Shown here in pieces: positions 1 through 4,395 of a stretch of 5,909 nt of DNA. Source of the DNA: an uncultured Alistipes sp. (GTDB lineage Bacteria > Bacteroidota > Bacteroidia > Bacteroidales > Rikenellaceae); assembly GCA_910586375.1 (NCBI GenBank), contig CAJUIE010000105.1:1-5909 (forward strand), given 5' to 3'. Every line of letters begins with the position of its first letter. The stretch's first letter is position 1. The translations under genes and the position numbers were made by a program. A model generated the notes under the pieces. The model was not told where the DNA came from and did not search any database. It saw nothing but the letters and a program-made list of their open reading frames with translations.

Positions 1-459
1 GAATCCCGCCACGAAGCCGCCCCGGAACTCCCGGAGCACATCATAAGCCGTGTACTCCGTCTCGCGGTCGATGAGTTTGAGCAACACGCGCCCCTGCGTG
101 CGGGTCATGTGTTTCAAAACGGGGGTGTACTCCTCCTTGATCTGGTCGTAAACCCCCTTGATGTACTCTTTCTGCGCCTTTTTGGTCGGCAACCGGCGCA
201 ACTCGTCCTCCATCTCGTCCATCCGCGCCCGGGCGATCTTGGCAATAGGGTAGACCCGTTTCACGGCGTCGACCAACCGACGATAACGCCGCAGGTCAAC
301 CGGACGACTGAAGACATAAACCGGCAGGATGTGCACCACGGCAGTCGAATCGCCCCCTTCCACGCTCCACTCCTGATGCCAGAAACCACGCCCCCCCTGT
401 GCCTGCACCCCGGGAAGCGCGGCAAAAAGCAAGACGAAGAGTGCAAGCCATTTTTTCAT
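1..459 (-). CDS. DUF4294 family secreted protein, 5' part only (gene runs off the left edge)
   Basis: A frame open from ATG at 459 to the window edge gives 153 residues with no stop, so the C-terminus is missing. Residues 1-20 form a typical signal peptide: MKK, a hydrophobic run, then VQA before Gln21. The protein is therefore probably exported to the periplasm or outer envelope. The rest matches what I recall of the Bacteroidota DUF4294 family: VYPIAK near residue 70, a charged helical middle (about 75-115), then a GRVLLKLIDRET block and YDVLREFRGGF near the edge. Family members are usually a little over 200 residues, so about 60-80 residues may be missing. The function of the family is unknown and I assign none. 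A TACCTTTG box on the minus strand (492-485) gives a leader of about 20 nt and supports this start. The gene diverges from the thioesterase gene. Confidence 0.85.
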   Translation of the reverse strand, partial: MKKWLALFVLLFAALPGVQAQGGRGFWHQEWSVEGGDSTAVVHILPVYVFSRPVDLRRYRRLVDAVKRVYPIAKIARARMDEMEDELRRLPTKKAQKEYIKGVYDQIKEEYTPVLKHMTRTQGRVLLKLIDRETEYTAYDVLREFRGGFVAGF

Positions 460-476
460 AATGCGACAAAAAATCC

Positions 477-492
477 TACCTTTGCAAAGGTA
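477..492. promoter_or_regulatory. Palindromic divergent promoter: two back-to-back TAnnTTTG -7 boxes
   Basis: The 16 bases TACCTTTGCAAAGGTA form a perfect palindrome. Each half is an exact match to the Bacteroidota -7 consensus TAnnTTTG, on + at 477-484 and on - at 492-485. Transcription to the right would start near 488-490, about 35 nt before the thioesterase ATG (525). Transcription to the left would start near 479-481, about 20 nt before the DUF4294 ATG (459). I see no clear -33 TTG on either side, only T-rich stretches. The motif match is directly visible; use of both boxes is inferred. Confidence 0.75.
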
Positions 493-524
493 ATCATTTG
501 TCGTCGAAAAACATCGGCCGAACT

Positions 525-908
525 ATGGACAGGATTCTCGAAAAAGGGCTTTCGGCCCGCAGTACAACCACCGTACGGCCCGAAAACACGGCCGCAGCCC
601 TGGGTTCGGGCGACCTCAACGTCTTCGCCACACCGGCGATGGTGGCACTCATGGAGAATGCCGCCATGCAGGCCGTCGCCGGGGCACTGCCCGAAGGTGC
701 CACGACCGTCGGGGCCGAAATGACGACGACCCACATCAAGCCCTCGGGGCTGGGAGCCGAAATTACCGCATCGGCCGTCCTTACGGCGATCGAGGGGCGC
801 AAGCTAACATTCAACGTTGGCGCGCACGACACTGAAGGGATGATTGGCGAAGGGGTACACGTACGTTTCATCGTCGACCGCGCACGTTTCCTTGACAAAT
901 TAAAATAA
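525..908 (+). CDS. FlK-type (hot-dog fold) acyl-CoA thioesterase
   Basis: This 127-residue protein has the single hot-dog domain of the fluoroacetyl-CoA thioesterase (FlK)-like family, which hydrolyses acyl-CoA thioesters in the cytoplasm. The FATPAMVALMENAA block (34-47) and the TTTHIKPSG block (67-75) are visible. Thr36, Glu44 and His70 have the same spacing (8 and 26) as the FlK catalytic triad Thr42/Glu50/His76. No signal peptide or membrane segment is seen. ATG 525 is preferred over an in-frame TTG at 498 because homologues begin just before an EKGL-like segment and ATG is the normal start. Fluoroacetyl-CoA specificity is not implied: most family members have unknown substrates, and a general housekeeping or detoxifying thioesterase is the safer reading. 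The gene stands alone, driven by the palindromic promoter, and ends 10 bp from the nhaD stop codon. Confidence 0.88.
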   Translation: MDRILEKGLSARSTTTVRPENTAAALGSGDLNVFATPAMVALMENAAMQAVAGALPEGATTVGAEMTTTHIKPSGLGAEITASAVLTAIEGRKLTFNVGAHDTEGMIGEGVHVRFIVDRARFLDKLK

Positions 909-918
909 AAGTTCCGGA

Positions 919-2247
919 TTACAAGCCCGCCAGGTGCTGGAGCCAGACCGCCAGCATTCCCGCCGCATAACCCGCCAGGGCTAACGGCGTAATCTTGCGC
1001 AGATACCAGCCGAAGTCCATCTTCTCCAGCCCCATAGCCACCACACCGGCCGTCGAGCCGATAATCAGCAGACTACCACCCACACCGGCTGCATAAGAGA
1101 GCAGATGCCAGAAAAGACCGTCGGCAACAAAGCTCTGCATATAAGCCGGGTCGGCACTCGCGGCGGCGGCCGCAGCGTCCGCGACGGGGAACATCCCCAT
1201 GCAGGCGGCAACCAACGGCACGTTGTCGACAACCGACGACAAGATGCCAATCGAGCCGGCGATGGCGAAGGGTTCGTGCAGGTGCTTGTCGAACCAGTGG
1301 GCCAGATTCGTCAGGATACCGGCGCTTTGCAGAGCTCCCACAGCCATCAGAATACCCAGAAAAAAGAGGATCGTAGGCATATCGATGTGTTTGAGCACCT
1401 TCGACACGCGATTCTGGATCGACTCCTCCATATCACGCCGCCGGTCGTAAAGTATCTCGGTCATCACCCAAATAGCCCCCAGCACGAGGGTCATGCCCAT
1501 ATAAGGAGGCAGCCCCGTCAGCTCCTTAAAGACGGGCACGAAGAGCAAGCCTCCAATTCCCACAACGAGGATCAGCCGGCTCATACGCGGCTCCACACCC
1601 TGTGGCAATGCCTCGGCAGGTGACGCGCTGCCCGCAGTTTCGCCCCGGCCAACCAGACGACCGGCCAGAGCTGTCGGCACAGCTACCGAAAGGAGCGAAG
1701 GCACGATCAGCCCCAGCATCAAAGGCCCGGCCGAGACATTGCCCCGCATCCAGAGCATGATCGTAGTCACGTCGCCGATGGGCGACCAGGCACCGCCGCT
1801 GTTGGCTGCAATGACGATCAGACTGGCGAAAATCCACCGTTCCCGCTGCTCGGGAACGATGCGCCGCAACAACATGATCATGACGATGGCCGTGGTCATG
1901 TTGTCCAGCACGGCCGACATGAAGAAGGTAATCGTGGCCAGAAGCCACACCAGACGACGTTTGTTGCGCGTATGGATGCGCGAGGTGATGACGCCGAAAC
2001 CCCCGTGGGTATCGATGAGGTCGACGATGGTCATGGCGCCGACAAGGTAGATCAATATCTCGCACGTGCTGCCCAACTGTTCCGAGAGCAGGGTGCCGGT
2101 CTGCGTATTTCTGCCCGCCAGAGCGAACAGTGCCCACAGCACACCGCACAAGACCAATGCGATAGCCGATTTATTGATTCGTATTTTATGCTCCAGTGCG
2201 ATCAGTACGTAGCCGACGCAGAAGATCGCGATGAGGGTTGTTATCAT
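919..2247 (-). CDS. nhaD: NhaD-family Na+/H+ antiporter
   Basis: This 442-residue polytopic inner-membrane protein is normal in length for NhaD, in the arsenite permease/ion transporter superfamily. It exchanges internal Na+ (or Li+) for external H+ for salt and alkali tolerance. Two pseudo-symmetric halves can be seen. The first has SAVLDNMTTAIVM (111-123) followed by NSGGAWSPIGDVTTIMLW (149-166). The second has SSVVDNVPLVAA (337-348) followed by GGSLLIIGSTAGVVAMG (390-406). The paired DN motifs, Asp115-Asn116 and Asp341-Asn342, are the expected ion-binding residues. A hydrophilic loop at about 200-222 separates the halves, and an Ala-rich insert (358-364) lies between membrane segments. The N-terminus starts directly in a membrane helix, which supports ATG 2247. 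I found no good TAnnTTTG box upstream, only a 4-of-6 match at 2270-2263, and no hairpin after the stop codon. Confidence 0.93.
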   Translation of the reverse strand: MITTLIAIFCVGYVLIALEHKIRINKSAIALVLCGVLWALFALAGRNTQTGTLLSEQLGSTCEILIYLVGAMTIVDLIDTHGGFGVITSRIHTRNKRRLVWLLATITFFMSAVLDNMTTAIVMIMLLRRIVPEQRERWIFASLIVIAANSGGAWSPIGDVTTIMLWMRGNVSAGPLMLGLIVPSLLSVAVPTALAGRLVGRGETAGSASPAEALPQGVEPRMSRLILVVGIGGLLFVPVFKELTGLPPYMGMTLVLGAIWVMTEILYDRRRDMEESIQNRVSKVLKHIDMPTILFFLGILMAVGALQSAGILTNLAHWFDKHLHEPFAIAGSIGILSSVVDNVPLVAACMGMFPVADAAAAAASADPAYMQSFVADGLFWHLLSYAAGVGGSLLIIGSTAGVVAMGLEKMDFGWYLRKITPLALAGYAAGMLAVWLQHLAGL

Positions 2248-2265
2248 AGGTCAGAGGTTGAAAAA

Positions 2266-2288
2266 CAATATCCGATCATTGGATATTG
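2266..2288. repeat. Perfect 8-bp inverted repeat between nhaD and the tRNA-Gln gene
   Basis: CAATATCC (2266-2273) and GGATATTG (2281-2288) are exact reverse complements, separated by 7 bases. The repeat sits 19 bp upstream of the nhaD ATG and overlaps the probable -33 TTG (2279-2281) of the tRNA promoter. It is therefore placed like an operator for one or both units. A run of nine T (2291-2299) follows two bases later on the + strand, but no + strand gene lies upstream that would need a terminator, and the stem is AT-rich. Confidence 0.55.
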
Positions 2289-2308
2289 CGTTTTTTTTTC
2301 TATCTTTG
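2279..2308 (+). promoter_or_regulatory. Promoter of tRNA-Gln (TTG, 19 bp, TATCTTTG)
   Basis: TATCTTTG at 2301-2308 matches the TAnnTTTG -7 box exactly. A TTG at 2279-2281 lies 19 bp upstream, the usual -33 spacing for the main Bacteroidota sigma factor. The spacer contains a run of nine T. Transcription should begin near 2312-2314, giving a pre-tRNA leader of about 17 nt. Confidence 0.75.
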
Positions 2309-2310
2309 CT

Positions 2311-2324
2311 GCGCTTTCGAGCGC
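2311..2324 (+). other. Small hairpin with TTCG loop in the pre-tRNA leader
   Basis: GCGCT (2311-2315), loop TTCG (2316-2319) and AGCGC (2320-2324) form a perfect 5-bp stem with a UUCG tetraloop in RNA. It lies at the expected transcription start, just before the RNase P cleavage site at 2329/2330. The closing pair is U-A, so it is less stable than the classic C(UUCG)G form. Function is unknown; chance is possible. Confidence 0.4.
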
Positions 2325-2329
2325 ACGAT

Positions 2330-2400
2330 TGAGCTGTGGTGTAATGGTAACACAGCAGATTTTGGTTCTGTCGTTCCAGGTTCGAGTCCTGGCAGCTCAA
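2330..2400 (+). tRNA. tRNA-Gln, anticodon TTG (UUG)
   Basis: A full cloverleaf can be folded by hand. The acceptor stem is 2330-2336 with 2393-2399 (7 pairs), and the D arm is 2339-2341 with 2351-2353 enclosing a TAATGGTAA loop. The anticodon stem is 2355-2359 with 2367-2371 (last pair G-U), with anticodon TTG at 2362-2364. The variable loop is CGTT, and the T arm is CCAGG/CCTGG around TTCGAGT. The discriminator base is A2400. CCA is not encoded (CGC follows) and must be added by the CCA-adding enzyme. The gene has its own promoter and terminator, and there is no duplicated 3' end suggesting an integrated element. Confidence 0.96.
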
Positions 2401-2402
2401 CG

Positions 2403-2439
2403 CGAAAGGGGTGTCCGATGATCGTGACACCCCTTTTCG
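2403..2439. terminator. Intrinsic terminator after tRNA-Gln, probably bidirectional
   Basis: The arms AAAGGGGTGTC (2405-2415) and GACACCCCTTT (2426-2436) pair perfectly over 11 bp around a 10-base loop. CG/CG can extend the base past one bulged T. On + the stem ends in TTTT, three bases after the tRNA 3' end. On - the same stem also ends in TTT and lies about 20 bp past the stop of the LEA-like gene (2456), so it can serve both converging transcripts. Confidence 0.8.
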
Positions 2440-2455
2440 TATGTTCGGACCTGTT

Positions 2456-2800
2456 CTACCGTCCCGTGTTCTTATAAGAACTCTCATAACGGTTACCCGT
2501 CTCGGCAGCGGACTGCTTGAAACGATCCTTAACCTCCGAGGCAGTCTCCTTAACCTGATCGCCCACTTTCGTGGCGGTCTCCTTAACCCGGTCCTTAATC
2601 TCGCCGGCCTTTTCCCAGACCTGCTCCTTCACTTCGCCGACCTTCTCCTTTATCTGGTCCTTAACCTCGCCGGTCTTCTCCTTGACACGGTCAGCGGTGT
2701 TACGGCCGTTCTCGGCGGCGCACTTCGTCGTCTTGTCGATCTTCCCCGAAACCAGGTCCATCGTCTCCTGTGCTTCGGCCTTGATGTTTTCCTTGTTCAT
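2456..2800 (-). CDS. Small LEA-like 11-residue-repeat protein
   Basis: This 114-residue, highly charged protein has no signal peptide and no membrane segment, so it is probably cytoplasmic. Residues 37-102 are six gapless 11-residue repeats with the pattern D-x-V-K-E-x-x-x-E-V-K, for example DRVKEKTGEVK, DQIKEKVGEVK, EQVWEKAGEIK. This is the periodicity of group 3 LEA (LEA_4) proteins, which are disordered or helical and protect proteins and membranes during drying or osmotic stress. The N-terminal 36 residues carry a looser helix and a single Cys27. The tail (103-114) is polar and Tyr/Ser-rich. The ATG overlaps the stop of the upstream GlsB-like gene by four bases (ATGA), indicating translational coupling and a shared role. 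Automated pipelines might label it YtxH-, CsbD- or apolipoprotein-like. The protective role is inferred from the repeat type and its neighbour only. Confidence 0.8.
   Translation of the reverse strand: MNKENIKAEAQETMDLVSGKIDKTTKCAAENGRNTADRVKEKTGEVKDQIKEKVGEVKEQVWEKAGEIKDRVKETATKVGDQVKETASEVKDRFKQSAAETGNRYESSYKNTGR
2495..2692 (-). repeat. Six tandem 33-bp units encoding 11-residue LEA-like repeats
   Basis: On the minus strand, units begin at 2692, 2659, 2626, 2593, 2560 and 2527. Each encodes one 11-mer, with D/E at position 1, V/I/F at 3 (or W displaced to 4 in unit 3), K mostly at 4 and a hydrophobic residue at 10 in most units. Units diverge in DNA and protein, with the last (DRFKQSAAETG) furthest from consensus, so this is an old expansion rather than a recent slippage array. 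Confidence 0.8.
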
Positions 2801-3054
2801 CGTACTATTCTTTTTTTACGGGTGATGAGCGATACAATCCACAGCAGAACAACTGCTCCAAGTACGGCGGTTGCCAGACTGGCCAACGTACCTACAGGTT
2901 CTCTGCCAAACCAGGAGAGCATCCATCCTCCCAACAAACCGCCGATCAGACCCACGATCAGATTGACCACAAGGCCCGAACCGTTTCCCTTAACGATCAG
3001 GTTGGCGATCCATCCGGCCGCCAGACCGATCAGAAGATACCATAAAAAATACAT
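2797..3054 (-). CDS. GlsB/YeaQ/YmgE-family small membrane protein (transglycosylase-associated family)
   Basis: This 85-residue inner-membrane protein has three predicted membrane segments, about 3-21, 28-48 and 57-78, and a basic cytoplasmic tail (TRKKRIVR). The Gly-rich pattern is diagnostic of the family: GLAAGWIANLIVKG in helix 1, then NLIVGLIGGLLGGWML in helix 2. Length matches the usual 80-90 residues. Family members are stress-induced in several bacteria, including GlsB in enterococci, but the molecular activity is not established; the name transglycosylase-associated is historical. It is the first gene of a two-gene unit with the LEA-like protein. The 5' leader holds a perfect hairpin right before the ATG. 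The best -7 candidate on the minus strand is GAATTTTG (3099-3092), one base off TAnnTTTG. Confidence 0.9.
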   Translation of the reverse strand: MYFLWYLLIGLAAGWIANLIVKGNGSGLVVNLIVGLIGGLLGGWMLSWFGREPVGTLASLATAVLGAVVLLWIVSLITRKKRIVR

Positions 3055-3057
3055 ATA

Positions 3058-3082
3058 CTTCCGTTTTTTGTTTTAACGGAAG
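3058..3082 (-). promoter_or_regulatory. Leader hairpin directly upstream of the GlsB-like start codon
   Basis: CTTCCGTT (3058-3065) and AACGGAAG (3075-3082) are perfect reverse complements around a 9-base loop of eight T and one G on +. On the mRNA strand the stem ends three bases before the ATG (3054) and the loop is A-rich. Such a structure could occlude ribosome entry or act as a DNA operator. A near-consensus -7 box (3092-3099) would put the transcription start at or just before the stem. Confidence 0.5.
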
Positions 3083-3128
3083 AGTACGATGCAAAATTCG
3101 TTCCCGAAATGAAACCAGCCGCGTCGGA

Positions 3129-3377
3129 TCACTGCGCCTGACGCAGTGCCCGGGCCAGCTGATCGGGGCAGGAAGTACCCCGACCCCGACAGTCGATGCC
3201 CTCCAGACGGGCGATGGCGTCCTCGATACGCATCCCCTTTACCAAAGCCGCAATGCCCTGAGTGTTACCGTCGCAACCGCCCGTGAATGCGACTTTGCGG
3301 ATGATCTTCGCCTCCAATTCGATCTCTATGCGCTGCGAGCAGGTGCCCACACAAGGATAAGTGATTTTCTGAATCAT
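3129..3377 (-). CDS. TIGR03905-type TSCPD domain protein
   Basis: This 82-residue protein is almost entirely a single TSCPD-type domain, known from small stand-alone proteins and from the C-terminus of some vitamin B12-dependent ribonucleotide reductases. Key features are CVGTC (Cys9, Cys13), FTGGCDGN (Cys35), Cys63 and the signature TSCPDQLA (Cys70). The four family cysteines correspond to 13, 35, 63 and 70 and probably bind a metal; Cys9 is extra. No signal peptide is seen, so it is cytoplasmic. ATG 3377 is chosen over an upstream TTG (3404) because that TTG lies inside the -7 box and homologues begin at this Met. The precise role of stand-alone members is unknown. It is separated by 74 bp from the downstream GlsB-like gene, with no obvious terminator between, so read-through into that unit is possible. 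Confidence 0.9.
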   Translation of the reverse strand: MIQKITYPCVGTCSQRIEIELEAKIIRKVAFTGGCDGNTQGIAALVKGMRIEDAIARLEGIDCRGRGTSCPDQLARALRQAQ

Positions 3378-3401
3378 AGTCACGTCATTTTTTTGCAAGG
3401 A

Positions 3402-3409
3402 CAAAAATA
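3402..3409 (-). promoter_or_regulatory. -7 box TATTTTTG of the TSCPD gene
   Basis: Read on the minus strand, 3409-3402 is TATTTTTG, an exact TAnnTTTG match. The expected transcription start near 3397 gives a leader of about 20 nt to ATG 3377. No TTG lies at the usual -33 distance. Confidence 0.65.
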
Positions 3410-3527
3410 GACATAAAAAACGAAACGACGAATTGGCGCCGGTTCGCTTTCTACATTATACATAAACTCTTCACTGTCGTTCTGAATGACAAAGAGGGGC
3501 AGACCTTCACCCCGACAGAGAGCCACG
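3410..3527. other. Non-coding spacer with an imperfect palindrome
   Basis: No plausible gene is seen between the TSCPD promoter and the yajC terminator. The only local symmetry I find is at 3475-3491: TGTCGTTC, one central T, then GAATGACA, where a single pair is G-T rather than Watson-Crick. This could be an operator half-site pair or chance. An AT-rich patch at 3450-3466 has no consensus box. Confidence 0.35.
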
Positions 3528-3555
3528 AAAAAAGCCGCTCCATTGTTGGAGCGGC
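3528..3555 (-). terminator. Rho-independent terminator of yajC
   Basis: On the minus strand, GCCGCTCC (3555-3548), a 6-base loop and GGAGCGGC (3541-3534) form a perfect, GC-rich 8-bp stem. It is followed immediately by six T (3533-3528). It begins 24 bases after the yajC stop and closes the nusB-DUF1573-yajC unit. Confidence 0.9.
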
Positions 3556-3578
3556 CTTGAATCGGGGAGCAGGGACGG

Positions 3579-3908
3579 CTACTGCTTCTGCAAGTCAGTC
3601 GTATCTGCTACGACCATGTTCTTGTCGATGCGCAGTGTGACGTTGCCATCCACCTCGATGAGCAGGGTAGTCTCCTTGATCTCCTTGACCGTGCCGTAAA
3701 TGCCACCGGCCGTGATTACCTTGTCGCCCTTCTTCAGGCCATCGCGGAAAGCCTGCATCTGCTTGCGGCGCTTGGCTTCGGGGCGCCACATGAAGAGCCA
3801 CAAGACCAGCACCATGAATCCGATCATCAGAAACATGCCGTACTTCTGCGTAAAGGGCATTTCGGGTTGTCCGGCCATTTCGGCTCCCATCTGGAGGAAA
3901 TTAATCAT
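3579..3908 (-). CDS. yajC: YajC, Sec translocase accessory subunit
   Basis: This 109-residue single-pass inner-membrane protein is of normal YajC length. After a short Met/Gln-rich periplasmic N-terminus comes one membrane helix (about 24-41). The family signature follows: RPEAKRRKQMQAF (42-54), GLKKGDKVITAGGIYGTV (57-74), then a small beta domain ending VTLRIDKNMV. YajC associates with SecDF and SecYEG during protein export. It is last in the cluster after nusB and the DUF1573 gene, 68 bp from the latter, with its own consensus promoter and a strong terminator. secD is not adjacent in this window. Confidence 0.96.
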   Translation of the reverse strand: MINFLQMGAEMAGQPEMPFTQKYGMFLMIGFMVLVLWLFMWRPEAKRRKQMQAFRDGLKKGDKVITAGGIYGTVKEIKETTLLIEVDGNVTLRIDKNMVVADTTDLQKQ

Positions 3909-3940
3909 CGTCTTTCTGTTTTAGTGTTTCGTTACCGATG

Positions 3941-3970
3941 CAAAGATAACGATTATTCCGGGATATGCAA
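3941..3970 (-). promoter_or_regulatory. yajC promoter (TTG, 19 bp, TATCTTTG)
   Basis: On the minus strand, TTG (3970-3968), a 19-base spacer and TATCTTTG (3948-3941) match the Bacteroidota -33/-7 layout exactly. Expected start is near 3936, giving a leader of about 28 nt to ATG 3908. The promoter sits in the 68-bp gap after the DUF1573 stop, so yajC can be made independently of nusB. Confidence 0.75.
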
Positions 3971-3976
3971 CATCGT

Positions 3977-4390
3977 TCATTCCACCTGAGCTTCGACGAA
4001 AAGGCGCAGCGGCCGCTGTGCTCCCGAAAGCCGCAGATCTACGGTCCGGAGCTGCCAGCCCCACTGTCCGCGCGAATCGAAATAAAGGGTCACACGACCC
4101 GATTCTCCCGGTCTGAGGGGCGCGGCGTCATATTCGAGGGTCGTGCAGCCGCAGCTGCGCCCATACGAAGTCACGACCACGGGATGTGCCGTATGGTTGG
4201 CAAGCAGGAGTTGCTGGACACCGATTTCACCCGGGTGCAAATGACCGAATCTTACGGTATCCGTGCCTCCCGCAGCCAAAAGAGAATCCGTCAGGGCGAT
4301 GATCCGGCCCTTTTGTCCGGTCTGCGTGTGGGGTGCTCCGCAAGCTATCGGCAGCATACCCGCCAGCAGAATGATCAGGGCGCGGCCCAT
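3977..4390 (-). CDS. DUF1573 domain lipoprotein
   Basis: This 137-residue protein has a lipoprotein signal: hydrophobic 4-13, then the lipobox LPIAC with Cys17 as the lipidated residue. It is therefore anchored in the inner or outer membrane. The mature part is one Ig-like DUF1573 domain: DTVRFGHLHPGE (44-55), an N at 65, the hallmark SCGCT (79-83), and PLRPGESGRVTLYFDSRGQWG (91-111). The C-x-C pair is conserved in the family. The start codon lies only 5 bp after the nusB stop codon, so the two are almost certainly co-transcribed. No acidic Bacteroides surface-export signal follows the Cys. The domain is common in Bacteroidota, but its function is not known. Confidence 0.9.
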   Translation of the reverse strand: MGRALIILLAGMLPIACGAPHTQTGQKGRIIALTDSLLAAGGTDTVRFGHLHPGEIGVQQLLLANHTAHPVVVTSYGRSCGCTTLEYDAAPLRPGESGRVTLYFDSRGQWGWQLRTVDLRLSGAQRPLRLFVEAQVE

Positions 4391-4395
4391 AAACC

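Noticed and set aside
498..524. TTG start for the thioesterase nine codons upstream of ATG 525
   Set aside because: The extra residues do not resemble family N-termini, and ATG 525 is a normal start at a sensible distance from the promoter.
109..723. Long + strand open frame across the DUF4294 gene and into the thioesterase gene
   Set aside because: It is antisense to a recognisable DUF4294 gene and out of frame with the thioesterase gene. Its protein is Pro/Arg/His-rich without any family pattern, as expected of a GC-rich shadow frame.
494..898. Minus-strand open frame opposite the thioesterase gene
   Set aside because: The plus strand encodes a thioesterase with intact catalytic residues over the same bases; the minus product has no recognisable motif.
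1526..2149. 207-codon minus-strand frame inside nhaD
   Set aside because: It overlaps nhaD in another frame and is rich in Arg, His and Gly with no motif, while nhaD is intact from end to end.
2330..2439. tRNA-Gln as an integration site for a mobile element
   Set aside because: No integrase, no repeated tRNA 3' end and only ordinary conserved genes are seen on either side in this window.
2411..3076. 221-codon + strand frame, rich in Leu, covering the LEA-like and GlsB-like genes
   Set aside because: It starts within the tRNA terminator and its Leu-rich look comes from reading Lys/Glu repeat codons antisense. The minus strand has two coupled, recognisable genes.
3378..3404. Upstream TTG 3404 as start of the TSCPD gene
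   Set aside because: It lies within the TATTTTTG -7 box; ATG 3377 matches the family N-terminus.
3450..3466. TATAAT-like hexamer on the minus strand in the 3410-3527 spacer
   Set aside because: The main Bacteroidota sigma factor uses TAnnTTTG, there is no matching -35, and the TSCPD gene already has a consensus box closer to its start.
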